Assembly: GCA_947627905.1 (NCBI GenBank)
Contig: CANQXX010000019.1
Location: 1-40,088 of the forward strand
Length of the DNA: 40,088 nt
Origin: an uncultured Clostridia bacterium
GTDB taxonomy: Bacteria; Bacillota; Clostridia; Oscillospirales; Ruminococcaceae
Direction of reading: 5' to 3'
Within the stretch, counting starts at the first letter, position 1. Each line of letters starts with the position of its first letter. The position numbers were made by a program, and so were the translations under genes. This document shows, piece by piece, positions 1-7,576 of the stretch. Under the pieces are notes generated by a model that did not search any database, was not told the DNA's origin, and was given only the letters and a program-made list of their open reading frames with translations.

Positions 1-963
1 ATGCGGGACAAACTAAGCCCCATAACATACAGCAATTACAAGCGCGTTGCAAATACCGTTATACTTCCCGCCCTCGGACATCATAAGATAGCCGAAATAA
101 AGCCCGCACACGTTCAGGAATTTATAAAAATGCTTTCCAATGCTCCCCGCACCGATCACAACGGCAACCCCACAACCGACGGCGGCAAAGTATCACCCGC
201 AACGGTAAAACGCAAATTAGCAGTTTTGCAGTCTATTCTGACGTACGCGTATAAGTTGGGCTATATTTCATCAAATCCCGCAGACGCGCGCCGCCTTGTT
301 CTTCCTAAGTATGTACAGCCGGAAATACAAATATTTACAAAGCAGGAAGCGGCATATATATTAAACTGCCTGAAAAGCGAGCCGCTCCAATTTCAAACTC
401 TTATACAGCTTGCTATATTTACCGGAGCAAGGCAAGGGGAACTGATCGGCTTGAAATTTTCAGATGTGGATTTTTTTAACAGTAAATTATATATAAGACG
501 TTCCGCGTATAAGCTGAAAGGCGAACCGATAAAGACCAAAGAACCCAAAAGCGGAAAAGAAAGGACGGTTGCACTTCCGCAGACTTGTATAAATTTGCTT
601 TTGGAACTGCAAAAGGAAAAAGGCGAACAGCGGCGGCAATACGGTACGCAGTGGATCGGCTCGGACTGGGTCCTTACAAGGTGGAACGGCGAACAGCTTG
701 ACCCGAAAACGCCGTCACATCAATTTGCAAAGTTTTTGAAACGGCATAACATAGCGCACAGAAAATTTCACAGCTTACGGCACACTTCCGCAACCTTGCT
801 TTTATACAACGGAACCGATCTGAAAACCGTACAAGGACGGCTCGGACACGCGGACATTACCACGACAAACAAATATTTACACATTGTAGAACAGGCAGAC
901 GTTGAAGCTGTCAACTCTCTTGAAAATTTACTGACTGTCCCCATAAACACAAAAAGCGGATAA
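1..963 (+). CDS. Tyrosine-type site-specific integrase, probably 5'-truncated by the window edge
   Basis: This enzyme should catalyse integration and excision of a mobile element by DNA strand exchange. The visible 320 residues contain a SAM-like core-binding domain (about 5-100) and the catalytic domain (about 115-305). Catalytic residues are recognisable: Arg in the ARQGEL box (near 144), the HSLRHT box (His and Arg near 258-261), the GH of GHADITTTNKYLH, and the nucleophile Tyr in the same box. Integrases of the Tn916/phage type usually have another 50-70 N-terminal residues that bind arm sites. The frame opens at base 1, so the ATG there may be an internal Met and the gene may begin outside the window. 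The 3' end faces a tRNA operon 160 bp away, as expected for an element ending at or near a tRNA. Family assignment is firm; the element type is unknown. Confidence 0.93.
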   Translation: MRDKLSPITYSNYKRVANTVILPALGHHKIAEIKPAHVQEFIKMLSNAPRTDHNGNPTTDGGKVSPATVKRKLAVLQSILTYAYKLGYISSNPADARRLVLPKYVQPEIQIFTKQEAAYILNCLKSEPLQFQTLIQLAIFTGARQGELIGLKFSDVDFFNSKLYIRRSAYKLKGEPIKTKEPKSGKERTVALPQTCINLLLELQKEKGEQRRQYGTQWIGSDWVLTRWNGEQLDPKTPSHQFAKFLKRHNIAHRKFHSLRHTSATLLLYNGTDLKTVQGRLGHADITTTNKYLHIVEQADVEAVNSLENLLTVPINTKSG

Positions 964-990
964 CTTCTTGCCGAAATTATCCGCTTTATT
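953..990 (+). terminator. Rho-independent terminator overlapping the integrase stop codon
   Basis: An 11-bp perfect stem (953-963 with 977-987, core AAGCGGATAA) closes a 13-nt loop and is followed by TTTATTTG. The stop codon TAA lies inside the left arm, so the terminator is built into the end of the gene. Confidence 0.85.
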
Positions 991-1014
991 TGTTATAAAT
1001 TTTAGTAATTTTTA

Positions 1015-1053
1015 GCGCACAAAGATATAAACGGCGCACAAATGGCGCACAAA
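1015..1053 (+). repeat. Three direct copies of GCGCACAAA between the integrase and the tRNA operon
   Basis: GCGCACAAA occurs at 1015-1023, 1034-1042 and 1045-1053; the last two sit in an 11-bp tandem with unit GGCGCACAAAT. Short direct repeats beside the integrase 3' end are typical arm-type integrase binding sites near the end of an integrated element. That role is inferred from position only. Confidence 0.6.
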
Positions 1054-1081
1054 ATCAAATTTGATGTTAAAAATCAAAAAC

Positions 1082-1114
1082 CGCCCGAACTCCGCAAACC
1101 GCGTAATTCGGGCG
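1082..1114 (-). terminator. Terminator of the tRNA operon, probably bidirectional
   Basis: An 8-bp perfect stem (CGCCCGAA at 1082-1089 with TTCGGGCG at 1107-1114) has a T run on both strands: TTTT after it on the plus strand, and TTTTTGATTTTT on the minus strand downstream of tRNA-Ala. It should end the leftward tRNA transcript and could also stop read-through from the integrase side. Confidence 0.8.
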
Positions 1115-1122
1115 TTTTCTCT

Positions 1123-1198
1123 TGGTGGAGCATAGGGGACTTGAACCCCTGACCCCCACACTGCCAGTGTGGTGCGCTCCCAACTGCGCTAATGCCCC
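1123..1198 (-). tRNA. tRNA-Ala (anticodon GGC)
   Basis: The minus strand folds into a full 76-nt cloverleaf. The acceptor arm GGGGCAT pairs with ATGCTCC with one G-U. The D arm is GCGC-AGTTGGGA-GCGC, the anticodon stem CCACA/TGTGG encloses loop CTGGCAG, and the T loop is TTCAAGT. The 3' CCA is encoded. Anticodon GGC reads GCC and GCU alanine codons. It lies 64 nt downstream of tRNA-Leu in the same transcription unit, and its 3' end faces the integrase, making it a candidate attachment gene. Confidence 0.96.
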
Positions 1199-1262
1199 GT
1201 TAATGTTCCGGAATTGGGAATATCCGGCGGATATGTAAAAGCTGCCGGAGATCAAAAATGAT

Positions 1263-1346
1263 TGGTGCGGGTGACAGGACTTGAACCTGCACGTCGAGGA
1301 CACCAGATCCTAAGTCTGGCGCGTCTGCCAATTCCGCCACACCCGC
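1263..1346 (-). tRNA. tRNA-Leu (anticodon TAG)
   Basis: The minus strand gives an 84-nt class II tRNA with a long variable arm. The acceptor stem is GCGGGTG/CACCCGC, the anticodon stem CCAGA/TCTGG encloses loop CTTAGGA, then come the variable arm and a T loop TTCAAGT. The 3' CCA is encoded. Anticodon TAG reads CUN leucine codons. It is the first gene of the two-tRNA operon. Confidence 0.96.
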
Positions 1347-1361
1347 CGACTGACATAAACT

Positions 1362-1390
1362 ATTATACATCATTTTTCAGGCGTTGTCAA
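1362..1390 (-). promoter_or_regulatory. Sigma-A promoter of the tRNA-Leu/tRNA-Ala operon
   Basis: On the minus strand, TTGACA (1385-1390) is separated by exactly 17 nt from TATAAT (1362-1367), a perfect match at both boxes. The -10 ends 15 nt before the tRNA-Leu 5' end, leaving a very short leader. Confidence 0.93.
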
Positions 1391-1459
1391 GCAAAATTAT
1401 AAATTTTTATTATAGTCTTTGCAGGACAGTGCTATTCTTATGTTTTTTGGAACAGGCTA

Positions 1460-1488
1460 TTGACATTTTACGACAAAACAGGTATACT
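1460..1488 (+). promoter_or_regulatory. Sigma-A promoter of the AIM24-family gene
   Basis: TTGACA (1460-1465), a 17-nt spacer and TATACT (1483-1488) lie 59 nt upstream of the gene start. This promoter is divergent from the tRNA promoter, about 70 bp away. Confidence 0.9.
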
Positions 1489-1547
1489 TAATCTATGTAA
1501 TGCGAACGGATTTATCCGCATAAATATTTTTAGGGGGAATGAATCAA

Positions 1548-2228
1548 ATGAGATACGAAATACAGGGGACGCCTTTCCCGGTGGCAATATGCAGGCTGGA
1601 AGCCGGTGAGACGGTATGCTGTCAGAAAGGCGGCATGGCTTGGATGTCGCCGAATATGAAAATGTCAACAAATGCAGGCGGCAGCATAGGAAAAATTCTG
1701 TCAAGAGCGGTTTCCGGCGAATCCTTATTCCAGAATAAGTATACGGCAGAAGGCGGAATGGGCGAGATAGCTTTTGCTTCATCTGTGCCCGGAAATATTC
1801 TTCCTTTTGAGATATCGCCTTCAAAGCAGATAGTTGCGCAGAAGTCTGCATATCTTGCTTCGACTGAAAATGTCAGCCTGAGCATATTTTTTCAGAAGAA
1901 GTTCGGCGCAGGATTGTTCGGCGGCGAGGGTTTCATAATGCAGAAGCTCAGCGGTGAAGGTATAGCTTTTCTTGAAATAGACGGCAGCGTTATTGAATAT
2001 GATCTTGCGGCAGGACAGTCGATACTTATAGATACCGGTTATCTTGCAGCTATGGATATTACCTGCACCGTGGATATAGAGGCCGTCAAGGGCGCAGGAA
2101 ACGTAATCTTCGGCGGAGAGGGACTTTTTAATACCAAGGTAACAGGTCCGGGGCATATATGGCTGCAAACTATGCCGATATCTTCTCTGGCAGGGTCTGT
2201 GCGTCCGTTTATAGCAACAGGTAACTGA
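1548..2228 (+). CDS. AIM24-family protein (TIGR00266-like)
   Basis: This 226-residue protein matches the AIM24 family by its start (MRYEIQG), Gly-rich stretches such as GGMAWMSPNMK, the block LFGGEGFIMQKLSGEGIAFL and the tail segment GAGNVIFGGEGLFNTKVTGPG. Members are beta-sandwich proteins resembling a doubled cupin. The bacterial role is poorly defined, and the eukaryotic member is mitochondrial. There is no signal peptide, so it is probably cytosolic. I start at 1548: the AGGGGG at 1532-1537 lies 10 nt before this ATG but only 1 nt before the in-frame ATG at 1539. It is a single-gene unit with its own promoter and terminator. Confidence 0.9.
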   Translation: MRYEIQGTPFPVAICRLEAGETVCCQKGGMAWMSPNMKMSTNAGGSIGKILSRAVSGESLFQNKYTAEGGMGEIAFASSVPGNILPFEISPSKQIVAQKSAYLASTENVSLSIFFQKKFGAGLFGGEGFIMQKLSGEGIAFLEIDGSVIEYDLAAGQSILIDTGYLAAMDITCTVDIEAVKGAGNVIFGGEGLFNTKVTGPGHIWLQTMPISSLAGSVRPFIATGN

Positions 2229-2247
2229 TAAATGATAAATATGACGG

Positions 2248-2283
2248 ATTTCTCCGATATATGTCGGGGAAATTTGTTTTTTA
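2248..2283 (+). terminator. Terminator of the AIM24-family gene
   Basis: A 10-bp stem with one G-U pair (2248-2257 with 2264-2273) encloses a 6-nt loop and is followed by TTGTTTTTT. Confidence 0.8.
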
Positions 2284-2304
2284 TGTGAAAATTCCCGGCA
2301 AGTC

Positions 2305-2333
2305 TTGAAAATTCAACATTAAAATGTTATAAT
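2305..2333 (+). promoter_or_regulatory. Sigma-A promoter of the VanY-type peptidase
   Basis: TTGAAA (2305-2310), a 17-nt spacer and TATAAT (2328-2333). Transcription should start near 2340, which decides the start codon of the next gene: a GTG at 2344 would be almost leaderless, while the TTG at 2386 has a leader and a ribosome binding site. Confidence 0.9.
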
Positions 2334-2385
2334 TGAGTTTACAGTGAAACAGCAGGAAGATAAAATTCAAAGGAGAGTAATAATT

Positions 2386-3309
2386 TTGCGCGGGATAAAA
2401 TATCTATTGATAATAACAGTTCTTCTTATAGCATTGGCATTCGTACTTACAAATTTTGTTTTCACGCAGAGTGATAAGGAGGAAGCGGAGGTCACGGATA
2501 TTGCTGATACAACTACTTCCGTTACGACAGAATACGATCCTTGGGAGGACGAGAATATAGATAATGCATGGGCTATGTTCCTTGTGAACAAGAACAATCC
2601 GCTGCCTGCGGATTATGACAGCATGATAGATACTGAAGTGGTTTTTGAAAGCTGGAGAGAATATGAGCTTGACGTCCGCGCTGCCGATTATCTGAAAAGA
2701 ATGGTAGCAGACGCCAAAGAGGACGGCATAGATCTTCTTGTAGTTTCAGCATACAGAACTATAGAATATCAGCAGCAGAATTTCGACAACAGCGTAAAGG
2801 ACAGAATGGACAACAGGGGAATGACCTATGACGAGGCTTATGCGGATACGCTGAATGAAGTTGCTCTGCCGGGAGAAAGCGAACATAATGCAGGTCTTGC
2901 GCTTGACATCATGTGTGAGGAATATCAGAGCATGGACGACGACGGTTTTGAAAATACCGATGCTTTCAAATGGCTTGACGAACACGCTTATGAATACGGA
3001 TTTATTCTCAGATATCCAAAGGACAAATATGCGGTAACAGGCATTATTTACGAACCGTGGCATTACAGATTTGTCGGAGAATATTTTGCCGAAGAGATCA
3101 AGAAGAGCGGTTTATGCCTTGAGGAATATTATCAGTCTATGGGCTGGCTGGACGAAAACGGCAAGGCAATAAAGATGCGCGGACCGTATGAGGAGATCGA
3201 AAGGGAGAAAGAAAAGGAAGCGGAGACTTCGGTGACCGTTGAGACAGAGCCGAAAAAGACTATGCCTGTTATACCGTATTCGGAACAGCAGGTGACTATA
3301 ATAGTGTGA
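2386..3309 (+). CDS. Membrane-anchored D-alanyl-D-alanine carboxypeptidase, VanY/M15B family
   Basis: This predicted zinc peptidase trims the terminal D-Ala of peptidoglycan stem peptides outside the membrane. An N-terminal hydrophobic segment (KYLLIITVLLIALAFVL) acts as signal anchor, followed by an acidic, Thr-rich linker and the M15 domain. Metal and catalytic residues are in order: SAYRT, GESEHNAGLALDI (His and Asp ligands 7 apart), and YEPWHYRF (catalytic Glu, third ligand His). A charged tail of about 50 residues follows. I choose the TTG at 2386 (307 residues) because AAGGAGAG at 2370-2377 sits about 8 nt before it. The in-frame GTG at 2344 would add 14 residues but has no ribosome binding site and lies only a few bases after the predicted transcription start. 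No van regulatory genes are nearby, so this is a housekeeping-type enzyme rather than a resistance cassette. Confidence 0.9.
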   Translation: MRGIKYLLIITVLLIALAFVLTNFVFTQSDKEEAEVTDIADTTTSVTTEYDPWEDENIDNAWAMFLVNKNNPLPADYDSMIDTEVVFESWREYELDVRAADYLKRMVADAKEDGIDLLVVSAYRTIEYQQQNFDNSVKDRMDNRGMTYDEAYADTLNEVALPGESEHNAGLALDIMCEEYQSMDDDGFENTDAFKWLDEHAYEYGFILRYPKDKYAVTGIIYEPWHYRFVGEYFAEEIKKSGLCLEEYYQSMGWLDENGKAIKMRGPYEEIEREKEKEAETSVTVETEPKKTMPVIPYSEQQVTIIV

Positions 3310-3385
3310 TCCGGTAAGGAGCTTATGATTTGATTATGTCACAACAGGGTGTTGATTTTCATTTATACTTTTTAAATGTACCGAT

Positions 3386-3490
3386 AAATGATAATTTGCG
3401 GGGAAGCCCCCGCGGGCAATGTCACCCCCGAATTAAGTTTAAATGTAAGCCGTTTAAACGTGTAGCCCCCTCAAGGGGGCAATAAAGTTT
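3386..3490. repeat. Composite GC-rich palindromic intergenic repeat, copy A
   Basis: The block starts with AAATGATAATTT, then the hairpin GCGGGGAAGCCCCCGC (3398-3413), then GGGCAATGTCACCCCC. About 40 nt later comes the perfect palindrome GCCCCCTCAAGGGGGC (3465-3480), followed by AATAAAGTTT. The first module recurs at 39915-39955 and the second, with both flanks, at 29532-29605. It fills most of the 280-nt gap between the peptidase gene and guaB. I see no coding potential; it looks like a dispersed REP/MITE-like element. Confidence 0.75.
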
Positions 3491-3525
3491 TGAGTTAAAC
3501 TGTAAATATCTAAATTTTCAATACT

Positions 3526-3553
3526 AAATGATAATTTGCGGGGGCTTCCCCGC
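3526..3553. repeat. Second hairpin of the repeat family, with inverted core
   Basis: AAATGATAATTT is followed by GCGGGGGCTTCCCCGC (3538-3553), the exact reverse complement of the 16-bp hairpin at 3398-3413. The A/T-rich lead-in keeps the same orientation in both copies, so the cores are inverted relative to identical flanks. Confidence 0.75.
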
Positions 3554-3583
3554 AAAAAGCGCCGCATATTATTATGCGGCGCT
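3554..3583 (-). terminator. Terminator of guaB
   Basis: A perfect 10-bp stem AGCGCCGCAT/ATGCGGCGCT (3558-3567 with 3574-3583) has a 6-nt loop. Read on the minus strand it is followed by TTTTT and begins 7 nt after the guaB stop. Confidence 0.92.
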
Positions 3584-3589
3584 GAATTT

Positions 3590-5101
<1,512 letters not shown>

Positions 5102-5121
5102 TTATTTGGATATTTCTATAT

Positions 5122-5150
5122 AGGATAACACTTTATAGGGTTTTAGTCAA
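5122..5150 (-). promoter_or_regulatory. Sigma-A promoter of guaB
   Basis: On the minus strand, TTGACT (5145-5150), a 17-nt spacer and TATCCT (5122-5127) lie 57 nt before the start codon. I see no purine riboswitch fold in the short leader. Confidence 0.8.
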
Positions 5151-5213
5151 GTCATTTTTATGAATTTACGGGTAAAATTATTTCAACGCCCGAGAGATTT
5201 TTTTGTGCATTTT

Positions 5214-7565
5214 TCATACATTCTTTTTTCTTCTGATAATGAAGCATACGGCGGAGTAAATTATCAGCCCGGATATGCCTATGATCGAGGATACAGCCCC
5301 GATATCGCGCCACTTTGAATGATAAACGCATTTTATGGTGTGTTTTCCTGCCGGAACGGGTATTGCCTGAAAGCCGAAGTTTGCTTTTATGAGCGGAACT
5401 TCTTCGCCGTCTACATAAGCTGTAAATCCCTCGTCATATGCAACGCTGAAAAATACAAGCTCCGGCTCGGAAAAATCTGTTTCCGCGTTGTAGGAATCAT
5501 CATCGGTATAGTAGCCCGAAACGGTTTTTTCGGCGCGTTTTGAACATTCCTCTGCAAATTCTTCATCGTCAATAGCATGAAGTTCTTCCTCCGGAACAGG
5601 GTCAAGGTAATCCGAAACAGCGGATACATCTTCCACTGCCATAGCTTTCAGCATGAACTTTCCTCGTTCTTCTTTTTCAAGAGACATAAGTTCATCTTCG
5701 GAAATACAGTATTCATAACAGAAACCCATGGGAATAAAATTCTTGTTTCTGTAATATTCAAAATCCCCGTCTGCACAGCGCAATTCATATTCATCATCCG
5801 AATCATAATTGTTAATAAGTTCTTCAGTATATGCGTTATATATAGCCATTGACGGTGGTACATACGCTGCTTTTTCTTCCGCTGACATAAGGCATTGTGC
5901 AGGATAATTGTCAGGGATCCCATCATTCGTTATCCCAATGGCGTCAAGATAATCATTTGCATATGGAGAAACAGTAGTATTAAAGGTATAAACCGCAGGG
6001 ATATCCCATAAAAGATTTTTGTTTTCGATATAGCTGTTTATTACCAATCTGCCGCCGTCCGAAATTTCTGCGTGGATCTCTCCCGGATAGGTGCTTGTAA
6101 TTAATTCCGGATAACGTTCTTCCCCCATTCCAAACAGCAGAGTTTCTTCCGAAAAGGCGACTGCAGCCGTAACTGTCAGCAGCAGGACTTTGCCGGAGAA
6201 GCTGTCGTCTCTTTTCATTTTGTATATGATCATTGCCGTTATTGCCGTGCCTGCTAATGTACCAATGATCTGCGTCCATTTCTGAGCATTGTTGTAGGTT
6301 AACTCCCATCTTGCAAATTTTTCTATAGGAAATATTATGCAGAATATTAGTATCAAAACAGCCGCAGCCGCCTGAATTATAATGCCGACAGAAAAATATT
6401 TTGAATTGTTTTCAACAGCCACAGCCGTCATGACCGCCATTATCAGCGTGGGTGCAAACATCCATCTTGCGTAATACGTTGAACTTCCCAAGGAAAATAT
6501 ACTGTTAAGTATCGGCACCGCCGCAATTATTATGCAAAGCACCGTTAATTTTGTAAACCAGCTCTTTTTGTTTGCAAGTGCATATGCTATAACCCCCGAC
6601 ATTCCGAACAGGGGAAGGTACATTCCTAATGCGGAAAATCTTGAACCATATGGGTATCTGCCCTTGAAATCCGGAAAAATATTAGTGCCTCCTTGCGTAT
6701 CAGGCATTAAGAACATATGCTGAAAAATTCTTGCATATCTCCACGGAGTTTCGTATAAAAGCATATCCTTTATATTCCCGAACGGTTCGCCGAGCCGCGG
6801 ACTTGTTATGATATATGCCGCAGCAGGTATAATAGCTATCCCTGCTGCCATTACTCCTAAAACCGATTCTGCGCCGAGGCAGCAGAAATCTTTAAGGTTT
6901 ATACGAAAATTTTCATCTGTAAGCCTTATCAGAAAATATATTATGATGAAAATAACTTCCATACCGAATATATAGTAATTCGTAAGTGCGCAGAGCATTA
7001 CCGAAAGCCCGAAAACACCCCGCCGCTTGTCAACAACGGCAGCTTCGAGTGCAGCAAGCATAAGAGGAAAGAATGCCAGCGCATCAAGGTAATGGAACAA
7101 AACATTTACCATATTGTATCCGGAATAAGCATACAACATAGCACTGATGACTGCAAATCCGGGATCGCGGCAAAATCTTGAAGCGTATATGTATGCCGAA
7201 AGCGCACAAAAGCCGAATTTCAAAGCTATGACAAACGTAAAGGCGTAAATTATTGCTCCGTCAGGAAAAAGCATATATATAAAAGTAAACGGGCTGAAAA
7301 GGTTATAAAAAAGATATGCACTGAAAAAATCCAGACCTGTTCCTGCGTTGAAATCAAACTGCGGCAGATCCATATTGGAAAGATGCTTTGTTATGTATAT
7401 CGTAAACGGTATCTGCTGAACATTAAAGTCTCCGTAAAAATAAAACACCCCACCGTTGCGAATTATAAATGGCAGTGATGTAATAAGAAACGGTGTCAGT
7501 CCCAACACAAACGCTAAAATATAATATTTTTTTCCGCCGCGAGGGCGGTCTAAAGACGTTTCCAT
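5214..7565 (-). CDS. YfhO-family polytopic membrane protein, copy 1
   Basis: A 783-residue protein of the YfhO family (PF09586). In Bacillus and Listeria, YfhO works with lipid-linked sugar donors in glycosylating lipoteichoic acid on the outer membrane face; that function here is by family only. The first 475 or so residues form about 12 hydrophobic helices. Conserved blocks include FYFYGDFNVQQIPF and the AGTGLDFFSAYLFYNLFSPF loop. An extracytoplasmic domain of about 280 residues follows, then a last helix and a basic tail (IIRRKKNV). It is the third of three tandem paralogues, 11 nt after copy 2, with its own AGGAGG. Residues 30-135 are encoded by DNA identical to copy 2, and the last 165 residues are nearly identical in all three copies. 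About 130 residues before the common tail differ. Confidence 0.88.
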   Translation of the reverse strand: METSLDRPRGGKKYYILAFVLGLTPFLITSLPFIIRNGGVFYFYGDFNVQQIPFTIYITKHLSNMDLPQFDFNAGTGLDFFSAYLFYNLFSPFTFIYMLFPDGAIIYAFTFVIALKFGFCALSAYIYASRFCRDPGFAVISAMLYAYSGYNMVNVLFHYLDALAFFPLMLAALEAAVVDKRRGVFGLSVMLCALTNYYIFGMEVIFIIIYFLIRLTDENFRINLKDFCCLGAESVLGVMAAGIAIIPAAAYIITSPRLGEPFGNIKDMLLYETPWRYARIFQHMFLMPDTQGGTNIFPDFKGRYPYGSRFSALGMYLPLFGMSGVIAYALANKKSWFTKLTVLCIIIAAVPILNSIFSLGSSTYYARWMFAPTLIMAVMTAVAVENNSKYFSVGIIIQAAAAVLILIFCIIFPIEKFARWELTYNNAQKWTQIIGTLAGTAITAMIIYKMKRDDSFSGKVLLLTVTAAVAFSEETLLFGMGEERYPELITSTYPGEIHAEISDGGRLVINSYIENKNLLWDIPAVYTFNTTVSPYANDYLDAIGITNDGIPDNYPAQCLMSAEEKAAYVPPSMAIYNAYTEELINNYDSDDEYELRCADGDFEYYRNKNFIPMGFCYEYCISEDELMSLEKEERGKFMLKAMAVEDVSAVSDYLDPVPEEELHAIDDEEFAEECSKRAEKTVSGYYTDDDSYNAETDFSEPELVFFSVAYDEGFTAYVDGEEVPLIKANFGFQAIPVPAGKHTIKCVYHSKWRDIGAVSSIIGISGLIIYSAVCFIIRRKKNV

Positions 7566-7576
7566 ATCTTTTCCTC

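Noticed and set aside
3386-3553. CRISPR-like array
   Set aside because: Only two hairpin cores in inverted orientation, no regular spacers, no cas genes in the window.
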